DNA of 64,000 bases from Actinomycetota bacterium. Lineage in GTDB: Bacteria > Actinomycetota > Actinomycetes > Nanopelagicales > Nanopelagicaceae. The stretch spans positions 91,909 to 155,908 of the forward strand of contig WLPT01000001.1 in assembly GCA_009698675.1 (NCBI GenBank). The letters are read 5' to 3'. This document shows, one piece after another, positions 8,958-20,442 of the stretch. The position numbers and the translations under genes are program-made. Under the pieces are notes generated by a model. That model saw nothing but the letters and a program-made list of their open reading frames with translations. It ran no database searches and was not told the DNA's origin. How positions within the stretch are numbered: position 1 is the stretch's first letter; each line of letters begins with the position of its first letter.

Positions 8958-10237
8958 TGTCAAAGTTAACACCCGTACTTTCAGCGCACTGGGATGAGAA
9001 AGACTCGTTCACTATTGAGGCGTACACCCGCCACGGTGGCTATAGCGCAGCGAAAAAAGCCTTGGCGATGGAGCCGGATGCAGTTATTCAATTAGTAAAA
9101 GACTCAGGACTTCGCGGCCGCGGTGGTGCGGGATTTCCAACTGGTATGAAGTGGGGATTTATTCCCCAGGGCGATAACAAAGATCACTATTTGGTAGTTA
9201 ACGCTGACGAGTCGGAGCCAGGTACTTGTAAAGATATGCCACTTCTTATGGCAAATCCACATGTATTAGTAGAGGGATGCATAATCGCCTGCCATGCAAT
9301 CCGTGCCAAGCATGCATTTATTTATATTCGTGGCGAAGTTACACATGTTGTGCGTCGACTCAATCAAGCGATCGAAGATGCATATAAAGCTGGCCACCTT
9401 GGAAATGGGGTTGATGTAGTTCTCCATGTTGGTGCCGGCGCCTATATCTGCGGCGAAGAGACTGCACTCTTAGATTCACTTGAAGGCTTCCGTGGCCAAC
9501 CGCGTTTACGGCCTCCATTCCCAGCTATCGCAGGTTTATATGCCCGCCCAACTGTTGTAAATAATGTTGAATCTATCTCTGCAGTTCCAGCGATTATTAA
9601 CAATGGTGCCGAGTGGTATCAATCAATGGGTACAGAAAAGAGCAAGGGTGCAACGCTGTATTCGCTCTCTGGCCACGTAAATAACCCTGGCCAGTTCGAA
9701 GCACCCCTTGGAATAACTTTGCGTGAAATTCTTGAACTCGCTGGTGGAATCCGTACTGGCCACACGTTGAAGTTCTGGACTCCTGGCGGATCTTCGACAC
9801 CTATCTTTACGCAGGACCACCTCGACACTCCACTTGATTACGAAGGTGTGGCCGCGGCCGGATCAATGCTTGGAACAAAGGCTCTGCAGATATTTGATGA
9901 GACAACATGCGTTGTTCGCGCAGTACTTCGCTGGACCGAGTTCTATAAGCATGAGTCCTGTGGAAAGTGCACACCTTGTCGCGAGGGTACGTGGTGGTTA
10001 GTTCAAATTCTGCGCGACCTTGAAGCGGGTAAGGGCACTGAAGCCGATCTTGCAAAGCTGCTTGATCTCTGTGACAACATTATGGGTCGATCATTTTGTG
10101 CACTGGGTGATGGTGCTACAAGTCCAATTACCTCGTCGATTAAATATTTCCGTGATGAGTACATCGCGCATATGACGCAAGGTGGATGCCCATTTGATCC
10201 AGTTGCATCAACGCTTTTTGTTGGGGCGGGTGTTTAA
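8957..10237 (+). CDS. nuoF: NADH-quinone oxidoreductase subunit F
   Basis: This 426-residue 51-kDa subunit binds NADH, FMN and [4Fe-4S] cluster N3. The nucleotide-binding GRGGAGFPTGMKW lies near residue 54, the FMN stretch GAGAYICGEETAL near 156, and the N3 ligands in ESCGKCTPCREG near 334 with a fourth Cys in GRSFCALGD near 376. All ligands are present. The nuoG start follows directly. Confidence 0.97.
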   Translation: MSKLTPVLSAHWDEKDSFTIEAYTRHGGYSAAKKALAMEPDAVIQLVKDSGLRGRGGAGFPTGMKWGFIPQGDNKDHYLVVNADESEPGTCKDMPLLMANPHVLVEGCIIACHAIRAKHAFIYIRGEVTHVVRRLNQAIEDAYKAGHLGNGVDVVLHVGAGAYICGEETALLDSLEGFRGQPRLRPPFPAIAGLYARPTVVNNVESISAVPAIINNGAEWYQSMGTEKSKGATLYSLSGHVNNPGQFEAPLGITLREILELAGGIRTGHTLKFWTPGGSSTPIFTQDHLDTPLDYEGVAAAGSMLGTKALQIFDETTCVVRAVLRWTEFYKHESCGKCTPCREGTWWLVQILRDLEAGKGTEADLAKLLDLCDNIMGRSFCALGDGATSPITSSIKYFRDEYIAHMTQGGCPFDPVASTLFVGAGV

Positions 10238-12589
10238 ATGACAACCTCTGCAATCGTGGACATGATTACCGTTGTTATCGATGGCTTTGAAGTTAGTGTT
10301 CCAAAAGGAACTTTAGTAATTCGCGCAGCCGAGCAACTTGGAATTCAAATTCCACGTTTCTGTGACCATCCATTACTTGATCCAGTCGGTGCATGTCGCC
10401 AGTGTTTGGTTGATATTGAAATAAATGGTCGAGCTTTTCCTAAGCCACAAGCATCCTGCACAATTCCAGTTGAGCCAGGAATGATTGTAAAAACTCAATT
10501 AACCTCAGCCGTTGCCGATAAGGCACAAAAGGGAGTGATGGAGCTTCTGCTCATTAACCACCCATTAGATTGCCCAGTTTGCGATAAGGGCGGGGAATGT
10601 CCATTACAGAATCAAGCAATGAGTACGGGGCGCACTGAAACTCGATTTGAAGGCGTTAAACGCACATTTGAAAAGCCAATCAATATCTCTTCACAGGTCT
10701 TGTTAGATCGTGAACGCTGCGTTTTATGTGCGCGCTGTACTCGTTTTTCCGATCAAATCGCAAGCGATCCTTTTATTACCTTGAATGAACGTGGCGCACT
10801 TCAACAAGTTGGTATTTATGAGAAGCAACCATTCAAATCATATTTCTCTGGCAACGCAGTTCAAATCTGCCCAGTCGGTGCCCTCACCGGTGCTTCATAC
10901 CGCTTCCGCGCCCGTCCATTTGATTTAGTCTCAACGCCATCTGCATGCGAGCACTGTGCATCTGGTTGCGATATGCGCACCGATGTACGTCGCGGCAAAA
11001 CGCTACGTCGCCTTGCAGGCGATGACGCATCCGTTAATGAAGAGTGGAACTGCGATAAGGGTCGCTGGGCATTTAAATATGTCACTGCCGTTGATCGCCT
11101 TACACATCCTCTCGTTAGAAACGGCGCTGGAGTATTGGTTCAAGCATCATGGCCAGAAGCACTTGCTGCTGCAGCTAAAGGTTTGAAGGAAAATACTTCG
11201 GCGGTTCTAGTAGGTGGCCGTGCAACATATGAAGACGCCTACGGCTATAGCAAGTTTGCGCGTGTTGGCCTTGGAACAAATGATGTTGATTTCCGTTCAC
11301 GTCTTTCATCTGATGAAGAATGCGAATTCTTAGCCGCATATGTGGTTAGAACTTCAACCACCTACCGTGATATAGATCGCGCGGATCAAGTTCTTCTCGT
11401 GGGTTTTGAACCTGAAGAAGAGTCTCCAATTGTTTTCTTGCGCTTAAATAAGCAGTTCCGAAAGCGCGCGCTAAAGGTCACAGCTATTGCTAGCAAACTC
11501 TCTATCGGAGTTGAAAAATTAAAGGGCGATTTTGTAAAGGTCGCACCTGGTCAAGAAGCGGCAGCGGTCGCCAAGCAAACACTGAATGCTAAGTCGATAA
11601 TTCTTGTGGGGGAGCGTGCCTGTGAAAGCGCTGGACTCTTAACTGCAGTTGCCGCATTGGCAGATTCAACGGGAGCAAAAATTGCGTGGATTCCACGTCG
11701 TGCAGGCGAACGAGGCGCACTAGAGGCTGGGGCAATCGGAAACTTATTGCCAGGTGGTCGTCCGGTAGCAGATGCCGCTGCCCGCGTGGATATTGCAGCC
11801 GTATGGGGCGTGCCCTCACTTCCAACAACAATCGGTCGCAGCAGTGATGAGATTTTTGCCGCAGTCAATGCAGGCACAGTTGGAGCTCTACTTGTTGGTG
11901 GAGTTGATCCACTTGATGGATTACATAGCGATGATGCACTTCGTGCACTTGATAAGGCTTTTGTTGTCGCTCTTGAAATCGCTCCAAGTGAAGTGACAAT
12001 GCGCGCAGATGTAGTTCTACCAGTTGCAGCGATAACTGAGAAGAGCGGATCATTTTTAAACTGGGAAGGCCGCGCACGATCTTTTGATGCAGCGGTTCAT
12101 GACTCACTAAATCGCAGCGATCTTCGAATTCTTTCGATGATTGCACAAGAAATGGGTACCTCCCTAAACCTCGGCACAGTTACAGCTGCGGCAAAAGAGA
12201 TTACAAGCCTTGGAGCATGGGATGGCGAACGTGCGACCATGACTTCAGTTAGCCCCGCACAAGCACCTTCAGTCAGTGGCGATCAATTCATTCTTACCTC
12301 ATGGCGACGTCTTCTAGATCTCGGCACGCTTCAACAGGGTGAAGAGAACTTAGCTGGAACTGCACGCCAGACCGTCGCCGTGATTTCTCCAGGACGTGCC
12401 AAGTCAATGGGCGTTGTCGATGGAGAGCTTTTGAAGATTTCAACATCTCATGGCTCGGTAACTCTGGCAGCACTTGTTGAAGATATTCACGATGATGCAA
12501 TTTGGGCACCACGTAACTCACGCGGCTCTCAATTACTTGTAAACCTAGGTATCGGACACGGCGATGTAGTTACGGTGGTGAAGATATGA
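10238..12589 (+). CDS. nuoG: NADH-quinone oxidoreductase subunit G
   Basis: The 783-residue 75-kDa subunit has an N-terminal ferredoxin region and a molybdopterin-oxidoreductase-like body. Cluster ligands appear in order: [15 protein letters not shown] near residue 42, [14 protein letters not shown] near 108, CVLCARC near 161, and CEHCASGCD near 237. The last set matches the extra N7-type cluster found in some bacterial NuoG. The C-terminal part keeps a MopB-like dinucleotide-binding fold ([14 protein letters not shown] near 711) but is not expected to bind molybdenum. It overlaps nuoH by 4 bases. Confidence 0.96.
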   Translation: MTTSAIVDMITVVIDGFEVSVPKGTLVIRAAEQLGIQIPRFCDHPLLDPVGACRQCLVDIEINGRAFPKPQASCTIPVEPGMIVKTQLTSAVADKAQKGVMELLLINHPLDCPVCDKGGECPLQNQAMSTGRTETRFEGVKRTFEKPINISSQVLLDRERCVLCARCTRFSDQIASDPFITLNERGALQQVGIYEKQPFKSYFSGNAVQICPVGALTGASYRFRARPFDLVSTPSACEHCASGCDMRTDVRRGKTLRRLAGDDASVNEEWNCDKGRWAFKYVTAVDRLTHPLVRNGAGVLVQASWPEALAAAAKGLKENTSAVLVGGRATYEDAYGYSKFARVGLGTNDVDFRSRLSSDEECEFLAAYVVRTSTTYRDIDRADQVLLVGFEPEEESPIVFLRLNKQFRKRALKVTAIASKLSIGVEKLKGDFVKVAPGQEAAAVAKQTLNAKSIILVGERACESAGLLTAVAALADSTGAKIAWIPRRAGERGALEAGAIGNLLPGGRPVADAAARVDIAAVWGVPSLPTTIGRSSDEIFAAVNAGTVGALLVGGVDPLDGLHSDDALRALDKAFVVALEIAPSEVTMRADVVLPVAAITEKSGSFLNWEGRARSFDAAVHDSLNRSDLRILSMIAQEMGTSLNLGTVTAAAKEITSLGAWDGERATMTSVSPAQAPSVSGDQFILTSWRRLLDLGTLQQGEENLAGTARQTVAVISPGRAKSMGVVDGELLKISTSHGSVTLAALVEDIHDDAIWAPRNSRGSQLLVNLGIGHGDVVTVVKI

Positions 12590-13833
12590 CAACAGCAGAG
12601 TTAATCGGCGGAGATCCAGGTTGGCTAATCACCGTAAAGGCCTTACTCGTCTTTATTTTTTGTGTCGTTCTCACGCTGTTATCGGTTTGGGGAGAGCGTC
12701 GACTAGTTGGTCGCATGCAGCAACGTCCTGGACCTAACCGTGTTGGACCATTTGGCTTGATTCAAGCCTTGGCCGATGGAGTAAAACTTGCGCTCAAAGA
12801 GGACATCATTCCGGCGGCTGCCGATAAAATCGTCTTTATTTTGGCCCCGATTATTAGTGCTACAGCCTGCTTTATGTCCTTTGCCGTTATTCCAATTTCC
12901 GGCCCTGTAACTCTCTTTGGACACAAAACTGCAATGCAGTTAACCGATCTTCCAATTGGCGTTCTCTATGTTTTAGCAATCGCTTCAGTTGGTGTGTACG
13001 GAATAATTTTAGCTGGCTGGTCATCGGGTTCAACCTACCCACTTCTCGGTGGCCTTCGATCAAGTGCTCAAGTTATCTCCTATGAAATCGCAATGGGCCT
13101 CTCACTCGTAGCTGTATTTATCTATGCAGGCTCAATGTCAACATCTGACATTGTCGCTGCTCAGTCTTCAACTTGGTATGCCATCGTCTTGTTCCCATCA
13201 TTTGTTATCTATGCAATCTCGATGGTTGGTGAAACTAACCGTGCACCATTTGATTTAGCTGAAGCCGAAGGCGAGCTAGTGGGTGGTTTCCATACTGAGT
13301 ACTCATCACTTAAGTTTGCACTTTTCTTCTTAGCTGAATATGTCAACATAATCGCCGTATCTGCACTAGCAACAACGCTCTTCCTCGGCGGATACCATGC
13401 TCCACCTTTCCTTGGATTTACTGAAAACTGGCTTGGTGGTTGGTTTACTGCAATCTGGTTCTTCTCAAAGGTTTTAGTCTTCTTCTTTGTATTTGTCTGG
13501 TTGCGTGGAACGTTACCGCGTCTGCGTTACGACCAGTTCATGCAGTTCGGTTGGAAGATCTTGATTCCAGTCTCAATCGTATGGATTTTGGTTGTAGCAA
13601 CCCTTCGCGTACTTTCATTGCAAGGTGCACCACGCCTAGTTGTAGTTGCCTTTGCAAGCGCAGTTGTCCTGCTGGTTATGTTGGTGAACATCGGTTTTGA
13701 TTCTGCCAAGAAAAAGAAAATGGCCTCAATCATCGATGATGCACCGGCGCCAAGTTTTGCAGTTCCAGAGCTTCCAATGAATATCTCTTCTATCAATGTT
13801 TCTGCACCTAACAAAGGAGTCGACCGTGGCTGA
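12586..13833 (+). CDS. nuoH: NADH-quinone oxidoreductase subunit H
   Basis: The 415-residue membrane subunit joins the peripheral and membrane arms and lines the quinone tunnel. It has about eight hydrophobic helices, the [16 protein letters not shown] loop near residue 45 and the acidic [18 protein letters not shown] loop near 213, both diagnostic. The cytoplasmic C-terminal tail of about 60 residues is longer than in Escherichia coli, as seen in actinobacteria. The last codons overlap the nuoI start by 8 bases. Confidence 0.96.
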   Translation: MTTAELIGGDPGWLITVKALLVFIFCVVLTLLSVWGERRLVGRMQQRPGPNRVGPFGLIQALADGVKLALKEDIIPAAADKIVFILAPIISATACFMSFAVIPISGPVTLFGHKTAMQLTDLPIGVLYVLAIASVGVYGIILAGWSSGSTYPLLGGLRSSAQVISYEIAMGLSLVAVFIYAGSMSTSDIVAAQSSTWYAIVLFPSFVIYAISMVGETNRAPFDLAEAEGELVGGFHTEYSSLKFALFFLAEYVNIIAVSALATTLFLGGYHAPPFLGFTENWLGGWFTAIWFFSKVLVFFFVFVWLRGTLPRLRYDQFMQFGWKILIPVSIVWILVVATLRVLSLQGAPRLVVVAFASAVVLLVMLVNIGFDSAKKKKMASIIDDAPAPSFAVPELPMNISSINVSAPNKGVDRG

Positions 13834-14437
13834 GATCGAATCTTTTAAGAACAGCGATAAGGATTTGCAGAAAGTTGAGTTCACACAAGTAGATCAACCT
13901 GGTTCAGTTGGATTCTTTGGACATGCCAAAGGCTTCTGGGTGACTTTTTCAACGATATTTAAGAAGCCTGAAACCGTTGAATACCCCGAAGTTAAAGCGC
14001 CTACTCAGGAGCGTTTCCACGGGCGCCATCAGTTAAACCGCCACCCCGATGGCCTTGAAAAATGTATTGGTTGCGAACTGTGTGCGTGGGCATGTCCTGC
14101 CGATGCGATTTATGTTGAAGGCGCAAATAACACAGAAGAAAATCGCATGTCACCCGGTGAGCGTTACGGCAAGGTTTATCAAATTAACTACCTACGCTGC
14201 GTTTTCTGTGGCCTATGTATTGAGGCCTGCCCAACTCGCGCCTTGACTATGACAAATGAATATGAACTTGCCGATGATTCTCGAGAGAAATTAATCTTTG
14301 AAAAAGAAGATTTGCTCGGACCGTTGCGTGCTGGGATGTTAATGCCACCGCACCCAATGTATCCAGATATGACTGACACCAATTACTACAAAGGTGATGT
14401 CACTCAGGCCCATCCATCACAGGATGTGAACAAATGA
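13826..14437 (+). CDS. nuoI: NADH-quinone oxidoreductase subunit I
   Basis: The 203-residue 23-kDa subunit carries two [4Fe-4S] clusters (N6a, N6b). The ligands are [12 protein letters not shown] near residue 80 and [12 protein letters not shown] near 125. I chose GTG 13826 because an AAAGGAG ribosome site lies 6 bases upstream and the open frame before it overlaps nuoH. The N-terminus ahead of the amphipathic helix ([19 protein letters not shown]) is charged and variable. Confidence 0.95.
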   Translation: MAEIESFKNSDKDLQKVEFTQVDQPGSVGFFGHAKGFWVTFSTIFKKPETVEYPEVKAPTQERFHGRHQLNRHPDGLEKCIGCELCAWACPADAIYVEGANNTEENRMSPGERYGKVYQINYLRCVFCGLCIEACPTRALTMTNEYELADDSREKLIFEKEDLLGPLRAGMLMPPHPMYPDMTDTNYYKGDVTQAHPSQDVNK

Positions 14438-15225
14438 TTAATTTAGCTATTCAAGTTGGGCAAACGGCCGCTCCAGAGGCGACTTTATTTTGGATTTTAG
14501 CTCCACTGACATTTGTTGCAGCCTTAGGAATGTTGCTTGTGAAGAAGGCCGTTCACTCTGCAATTTTGATGGCATTTGTAATGATCGCCCTCGCGATTTT
14601 CTATATCGCACAAGGCGCGCCATTTCTTGGAATCGTTCAGGTGGTTGTTTATACCGGTGCAGTGATGATGCTCTTCCTCTTCATCCTCATGCTAGTTGGA
14701 GTTGATTCATCAGATTCGCTCACTGAAACTATTCGCGGCCTTCGCCCAATCGCAATCACTGCCGCCCTTGGCTTCGGTGGACTTATGCTCTCATTGCTGG
14801 CGCGGGCAACACTCGGACGTACTGTCGTTGGAGTTGAAGCGGCAAATGCGCAGGGAAATGTTCAAGGAATTGCACACTTATTGTTTTCAACTTTTGTTTG
14901 GCCGTTTGAAGTTGTCTCTGCGCTATTGATCACTGCCGCCCTTGGCGCAATGGTTTTAGCCCATCATCATCGAATTCAAGAGCGCCCGACTCAGCGCCAA
15001 CTATCGATCGATCGATTCCGTGGAGAGTCCCTTGCTAGCGCTGCCGGGCTCCCAGCCCCTGGCGTCTTTGCCCGTCACAACGCCGTTGATGTTCCGGCGC
15101 TATTGCCCGACGGTACCGCAGCTGCCGCATCGGTCAATGCCAGCTTAAAGGCACGTGGAGATGTTTTAGATTCATCAGTCTTTGAACTTGGAAGAGTCGA
15201 TACGAGCGTAGAGGAGGAGAAGTAA
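14434..15225 (+). CDS. nuoJ: NADH-quinone oxidoreductase subunit J
   Basis: The 263-residue membrane subunit has five hydrophobic helices in its first 170 residues, including the conserved [20 protein letters not shown] helix near residue 70. A hydrophilic C-terminal extension of about 90 residues follows, as in other actinobacterial NuoJ and absent from Escherichia coli. It overlaps nuoI by 4 bases and abuts nuoK. An AGGAGGAG site for nuoK lies inside its last codons. Confidence 0.95.
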   Translation: MINLAIQVGQTAAPEATLFWILAPLTFVAALGMLLVKKAVHSAILMAFVMIALAIFYIAQGAPFLGIVQVVVYTGAVMMLFLFILMLVGVDSSDSLTETIRGLRPIAITAALGFGGLMLSLLARATLGRTVVGVEAANAQGNVQGIAHLLFSTFVWPFEVVSALLITAALGAMVLAHHHRIQERPTQRQLSIDRFRGESLASAAGLPAPGVFARHNAVDVPALLPDGTAAAASVNASLKARGDVLDSSVFELGRVDTSVEEEK

Positions 15226-15525
15226 ATGAATGCAGCTAACTATCTCTATCTATCAGCCCTTCTTTTCACAATTGGCGCCGTGGGTGTAGTCGTTCGACGC
15301 AATGCAATCGTTGTATTTATGTGTGTGGAGTTAATGCTCAACGCCGCCAATCTTTCATTCGTAACTTTTTCTCGAATCAATGGCGACCTAAATGGCCAAG
15401 TTATCGCCTTCTTTACGATGGTAGTAGCTGCTTGCGAAGTTGTTGTAGGTCTTGCCATTATCGTGACGATTTATCGTTCACGGCGATCAGCATCCGTTGA
15501 CGATGCTAGTTTGTTGAAGCGATAA
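15226..15525 (+). CDS. nuoK: NADH-quinone oxidoreductase subunit K
   Basis: This 99-residue MrpC-like subunit has three transmembrane helices. The family hallmark [17 protein letters not shown] near residue 30 carries the membrane glutamate used in proton transfer. A second helix has the conserved glutamate in [13 protein letters not shown] near residue 70. Length is standard. nuoL starts 2 bases after the stop. Confidence 0.97.
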   Translation: MNAANYLYLSALLFTIGAVGVVVRRNAIVVFMCVELMLNAANLSFVTFSRINGDLNGQVIAFFTMVVAACEVVVGLAIIVTIYRSRRSASVDDASLLKR

Positions 15526-15527
15526 CT

Positions 15528-17417
15528 ATGATGACTTCAACTAGCCTCGTTTACCTCATCGCACTGCCACTTGCTGGCGCTGCAATCTTGCTTCTCGCCG
15601 GTCGACACAGCGATAAGTGGGGGCACCTCTTAGCTACTGGCTTGTCAGGCTCCTCATTCTTAGTTGGTCTTTATCAGCTCTCATTAATGCTGGGCCGATC
15701 AAATGGTCAGCGACCAATTACTCAAAAACTCTTTGAGTGGATTTCGGTCGGTTCCTTCAATATCGATGCTGGTTTGATGCTTGATCAGCTCTCTATCTGT
15801 TTCGTTCTGCTGATCACAGGCGTAGGAACACTTATCCATATCTACTCTATTTCATATATGTCGCATGATCCTGATCGTCGACGCTTCTTCGCATTTCTAA
15901 ATCTCTTTATTGCGGCGATGTTGCTCCTTGTTTTAGGAAATAGTTACTTGAACCTTTATGTTGGTTGGGAAGGCGTAGGCCTCGCCTCTTACCTCTTAAT
16001 CGGTTTCTGGAATCAGAAACCTGCATATGCAACGGCATCTAAGAAGGCCTTTGTTATGAACCGCATCGGCGATATGGGACTCTCTTTTGCCATCATGATC
16101 GCTTTTGCGACTATGGGCACGGTTTCATTCAGCGGTGTTAAGGAGGCAGCTGGCCATACATCAACTGCTGCTTTAACTGGAATCGGCATTATGTTATTAG
16201 TTGCAGCGACCGGAAAATCGGCGCAATTCCCGCTACAGGCATGGCTCGGAGATGCAATGGCCGGACCAACTCCAGTTTCTGCCCTTATCCATGCCGCGAC
16301 GATGGTTACAGCTGGCGTCTATTTAATTACCCGTTCCAACTTCATCTTTGATGCAGCACCTACGGCGCAGTTATTGGTCGTAATCGTTGGCGCTATTACA
16401 TTGATGTTCGGTGCTCTCATTGGTACAGCTAAAGATGACATTAAGAAGGCTCTTGCCGCATCGACAATGTCGCAGATTGGTTACATGATTTTAGGTGCAG
16501 GCCTAGGCCCAGTTGGATATGCATTTGCCATCATGCATTTACTAACACATGGTTTCTTTAAAGCTGGAATGTTTCTTGGTGCAGGATCGGTCATGCATGG
16601 CATGAATGATGAAGTAAATATGCGCAAATATGGCGCGCTTAGAAAGTTTATGCCAATTACCTTCGCAACATTTGGCCTGGGTTATTTAGCGATTTTGGGA
16701 GTTCCACCATTTGCCGGCTTCTACTCAAAAGATATGATTATTGAGACTGCGTTTAACTCAGGTGGCTCAAAGGGAGTAATTCTTGGCTGCGTAACTTTAC
16801 TTGGCGCAGGAATCACAGCTTTCTATATGACCCGTGTAATGATTCTTACATTTACTGGAAAATCACGTTGGGATGATCAAGCACATCCACATGAGTCTCC
16901 ATGGTTGATGTGGCTTCCTATGGCAATCCTTGCAATCGGTTCGGTAACTTCTGGCTACTTATTGAGTCATGGTGATGCACTCGTGAACTGGCTTTCTCCT
17001 TTATTTGAAAGCCATGGCGAGCATGCCGAACTTCTCTCACCAGTAGTCGTGTCAGGCCTTGCATTAGTAATGGTTGCCGTAGGAGTTGCGATTGCATTCC
17101 TCAAGTATTCACGTAATGAAGTTGCCGCCGTGGCACCAGATGATGTTTCAATCTTTACACGAGTTGCTCGTCAGGACTTAATGCAGGATCGCTTCAATGA
17201 GGCCGTCTTTATGCGCCCTGGCCAGGTATTAACCGATGTTTTAGTTAAGAGTGATGAAGCGGTAATCGATGGGGCAGTGCGTGGGGTTGGCCGATTGGCG
17301 CTGGGCTCTGGTTCATCCTTACGTGGGATTCAAACCGGCTTTGTTCGTAGTTATGCGGCGTTAATTTTGATCGGTGCAGTTGTACTGGTCGCAGCGATTT
17401 GGGTGGTGACTCAATAA
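15528..17417 (+). CDS. nuoL: NADH-quinone oxidoreductase subunit L
   Basis: The 629-residue antiporter-like subunit is one of the three proton channels of complex I, with about 16 helices. Marks include the [16 protein letters not shown] segment near residue 147, [20 protein letters not shown] near 225, and [15 protein letters not shown] near 248. The C-terminal part should form the lateral helix along the membrane arm. The stop codon overlaps the nuoM ATG by 1 base (TAATG). Confidence 0.97.
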   Translation: MMTSTSLVYLIALPLAGAAILLLAGRHSDKWGHLLATGLSGSSFLVGLYQLSLMLGRSNGQRPITQKLFEWISVGSFNIDAGLMLDQLSICFVLLITGVGTLIHIYSISYMSHDPDRRRFFAFLNLFIAAMLLLVLGNSYLNLYVGWEGVGLASYLLIGFWNQKPAYATASKKAFVMNRIGDMGLSFAIMIAFATMGTVSFSGVKEAAGHTSTAALTGIGIMLLVAATGKSAQFPLQAWLGDAMAGPTPVSALIHAATMVTAGVYLITRSNFIFDAAPTAQLLVVIVGAITLMFGALIGTAKDDIKKALAASTMSQIGYMILGAGLGPVGYAFAIMHLLTHGFFKAGMFLGAGSVMHGMNDEVNMRKYGALRKFMPITFATFGLGYLAILGVPPFAGFYSKDMIIETAFNSGGSKGVILGCVTLLGAGITAFYMTRVMILTFTGKSRWDDQAHPHESPWLMWLPMAILAIGSVTSGYLLSHGDALVNWLSPLFESHGEHAELLSPVVVSGLALVMVAVGVAIAFLKYSRNEVAAVAPDDVSIFTRVARQDLMQDRFNEAVFMRPGQVLTDVLVKSDEAVIDGAVRGVGRLALGSGSSLRGIQTGFVRSYAALILIGAVVLVAAIWVVTQ

Positions 17418-18928
17418 TGATCTGGTTAACCTTCTTAATGGCATTACCACTTGCCGGCTCAGTAGTAGTTGCTGCTCTTCCAAAGACTAATGAGAAGTTA
17501 GTTAAGCAAGTTGCGCTTTTCACTACTTTGCTAGTTATGGGTGCAACGATTGCAATGGCCGTTGGTTTCCAACGCGACAACGTTGAGCTTCAATTTGTTG
17601 AGAAATACTCCTGGATTCCATCTTTTGGAATTAATTACGCATTAGGCATTGATGGACTTGCCTTAGTTCTGATTTTAATGTCAACCATACTTGCACCCGT
17701 TGTCGTCTTAGCGGGTTGGAATGAATCCCACGGCGGGCGATGGAGCGTAAAGGTTTTCTATACTCTCATCCTTGTCTTAGAGACAATGATGATCGGTGTT
17801 TTCGCCGCCACCGATGTCTTCCTGTTCTATGTAATTTTCGAAGCCATGTTAATTCCGGTCTATTTCCTTATTGGTGGATATGGCACGGGCGAGCGTTCTG
17901 CCGCAGCGGTTAAGTTTTTAATTTATAGCCTTTTCGGTGGATTACTGATGTTGGCCTCAATCATCGCGCTATACGTAATGTCTGGTGCACAAGGTGGACA
18001 TACTTTTGATTTAGCCTCTCTCTCACATCTACAAATGAGTTCAACTACTCAAAATCTCCTGTTCTTAGGCTTCTTCATCGCTTTTGCAATCAAAGCCCCG
18101 CTGTGGCCACTTCATACCTGGCTACCAGATGCAGCCGAGTCGGCTACACCTGGAACATCGGTTCTCTTGCTAGGAGTTCTGGACAAAGTTGGAACATTCG
18201 GAATGATTCGTTACTGCCTGACGCTTTTTCCAGATGCTAGTAAGACGTTTACTCCGATGATTTTAGTTTTAGCTGTTATCTCGATTATTTACGGTGCAAT
18301 CCTTGCCATTGGTCAACGCGACTTAAAGCGTCTGATTGCATTTACATCGATCTCTCACTTCGGTTTCATTACGATGGGAATCTTCGCTATGACCTCTCAG
18401 GGCTATAGCGGGGCAGCGTTATATATGTTTAATCACGGCTTCTCTACGGCGGCTCTATTTCTTGTAGGCGGCTGGATGATCTCGCGTCGCGGCTCATCAA
18501 CGATCGCCGATTTTGGTGGCCTACAACGTGTAACCCCCGTTATGGCATGGATGTTCTTTCTAGCTGGAATGTCTTCACTGGCCCTGCCTGGACTTTCGAG
18601 CTTCGTGAGTGAGTTCTTAGTACTTGTCGGAACTTTCACGCGCTATCCGGTCCATGCAATTATCGCGACCTTTGGAATTGTATTGGCGGCGCTGTACATA
18701 TTGATTCCCGTACAGAAGGCACTGCATGGTCCAACTACGCCGGGCAATGAGAATTTACCTGATTTAAATCTTCGAGAAAAAATTGCTATAGCGCCAGTTA
18801 TAGCGATAATCGTTGTGCTTGGCTTCTATCCTTCACCACTTCTTAAGGTTATCAATCCAGCGGCGACACATGTAATCGCTGGCTTGGGCTTTAGCGATCC
18901 AGTCCCAACGAGCGGAAATAACGAATGA
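17417..18928 (+). CDS. nuoM: NADH-quinone oxidoreductase subunit M
   Basis: The 503-residue antiporter-like subunit has about 14 helices. Typical segments are YVIFEAMLIPVYFLIGGYG near residue 143 (membrane glutamate), FAIKAPLWPLHTWLPDA near 225, and DLKRLIAFTSISHFGFI near 303. ATG 17417 overlaps the nuoL stop. A longer in-frame start at 17399 would sit inside nuoL and add only six residues. It overlaps nuoN by 4 bases. Confidence 0.96.
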   Translation: MIWLTFLMALPLAGSVVVAALPKTNEKLVKQVALFTTLLVMGATIAMAVGFQRDNVELQFVEKYSWIPSFGINYALGIDGLALVLILMSTILAPVVVLAGWNESHGGRWSVKVFYTLILVLETMMIGVFAATDVFLFYVIFEAMLIPVYFLIGGYGTGERSAAAVKFLIYSLFGGLLMLASIIALYVMSGAQGGHTFDLASLSHLQMSSTTQNLLFLGFFIAFAIKAPLWPLHTWLPDAAESATPGTSVLLLGVLDKVGTFGMIRYCLTLFPDASKTFTPMILVLAVISIIYGAILAIGQRDLKRLIAFTSISHFGFITMGIFAMTSQGYSGAALYMFNHGFSTAALFLVGGWMISRRGSSTIADFGGLQRVTPVMAWMFFLAGMSSLALPGLSSFVSEFLVLVGTFTRYPVHAIIATFGIVLAALYILIPVQKALHGPTTPGNENLPDLNLREKIAIAPVIAIIVVLGFYPSPLLKVINPAATHVIAGLGFSDPVPTSGNNE

Positions 18929-20442
18929 CATTTACAGCGCCAGTACTTAACTACTCACTGCTCTCGCCAATCTTAATTCTGCTTGTTGGAGCTTTAATAG
19001 GCGTGTTAGTTGAGGCATTCGTTTCAAAGGCACTTCGACCAGTTACGCAGTTGAGTATCACTATCGGTACCCTCGTTCTCTCTCTTGCGCAGGTGTGGAA
19101 GATTCGCAATGAACACTCCACGACTGCGGCGATGGGTTCAGTCGTCATAGATGGACCGGCAATTTTGCTTCAGGCCTCCATTCTTATTATCTCCATCATT
19201 TCAGTCTTCCTCATCGCTGATACGGATCATTTCACTGCATTGGCCGCATCACTGCCAGGCTCCGATGAAGAGCGTCACGCAGTACAGACGGGTAATCAAG
19301 TAACTGAGGTTTATCCACTTACTCTCTTTGCAATCGCAGGCATGATGTTGTTCCCGATTTCAAGTGACCTTATTACTTTATTTGTAGCTCTAGAGATGCT
19401 CTCACTTCCACTTTATTTGATGGCCGGACTTTCACGTCGTCGTCGTTTAGCTTCACAAGAGGCTGCACTTAAGTACTTTCTTCTTGGTGCCTTTTCATCG
19501 GCCTTTTTCCTCTTTGGAATGGCGTATTTATACGGATATTCAGGGTCGGTGAACTTCGCTGGTATTCGAGAGTCGGTAGTTGGCGGAAGTGGCAACGATG
19601 TCTTACTTCTGATCGGTATCGCGTTTGTTTCAATCGGACTTTTATTTAAGGTCGGTGCTGTGCCATTTCATACGTGGTCACCTGATGTGTATCAAGGTGC
19701 CCCTACGCCGGTGACAGGTTTCATGGCAGCTGCCACAAAGGTTGCAGCTTTCGGTGCGATGCTCCGTATCTATTACACCGTATTTGCCAACGCTCAGTGG
19801 TCATGGACTCCATTACTCTCGGCGGTTGCAATCGTTACGATGCTCTTTGGCTCACTTGTTGCCATTGCACAACGTGATGTCAAACGTATGTTGGCATACT
19901 CATCTATTGCACACGCTGGTTTCTTGCTCGCTGGTGTCATTGCCCTTAACAAAGCCGGCCTTGATGCATCAATCTTTTATTTATTTGCATATGGCATAGC
20001 AACCGTTGGTGCCTTTGCAATAGTAACTCTAGTGCGGGATTCAAATGGAGAGGTTACTGATTTAAACCGTTGGAAGGGTCTAGGTAAGCGTTCACCATGG
20101 GTGGCAACTGCCTTCGCTGGCTTCCTTTTGGCATTTGCCGGAATCCCACTTACAAGTGGTTTCATTGGAAAGTTTTCAATTTTCTCAGCTGCATATGAAA
20201 GTGGCGCAAAGGGTGTGGTTATCGCTGGTGTTTTATCAAGTGCTATCGCCGCCTTCTTCTATATACGTGTCATTGTCTTAATGTTCTTTACCGATCCAAT
20301 TCAAGATGGAACTACTGTTGATATTCCATCCGGGCTAACTCGAATTACAATTATTTTTTCAATCGCCGTTACTATCGTGCTCGGTGTCTTCCCAGCTCCA
20401 CTTCTAACCTTGATCACGAACTTCGCAACCTTCATTCGCTAA
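18925..20442 (+). CDS. nuoN: NADH-quinone oxidoreductase subunit N
   Basis: The 505-residue antiporter-like subunit is the last complex I gene of the operon. Visible segments include LFVALEMLSLPLYLMAGLSR near residue 152, FKVGAVPFHTWSPDVYQGAP near 241, and DVKRMLAYSSIAHAGFLLAG near 318. All 14 nuo genes are present, in order and uninterrupted, so complex I should be functional. The stop overlaps the next start by 1 base (TAATG), tying the prenyl synthase gene into the operon. Confidence 0.96.
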   Translation: MTFTAPVLNYSLLSPILILLVGALIGVLVEAFVSKALRPVTQLSITIGTLVLSLAQVWKIRNEHSTTAAMGSVVIDGPAILLQASILIISIISVFLIADTDHFTALAASLPGSDEERHAVQTGNQVTEVYPLTLFAIAGMMLFPISSDLITLFVALEMLSLPLYLMAGLSRRRRLASQEAALKYFLLGAFSSAFFLFGMAYLYGYSGSVNFAGIRESVVGGSGNDVLLLIGIAFVSIGLLFKVGAVPFHTWSPDVYQGAPTPVTGFMAAATKVAAFGAMLRIYYTVFANAQWSWTPLLSAVAIVTMLFGSLVAIAQRDVKRMLAYSSIAHAGFLLAGVIALNKAGLDASIFYLFAYGIATVGAFAIVTLVRDSNGEVTDLNRWKGLGKRSPWVATAFAGFLLAFAGIPLTSGFIGKFSIFSAAYESGAKGVVIAGVLSSAIAAFFYIRVIVLMFFTDPIQDGTTVDIPSGLTRITIIFSIAVTIVLGVFPAPLLTLITNFATFIR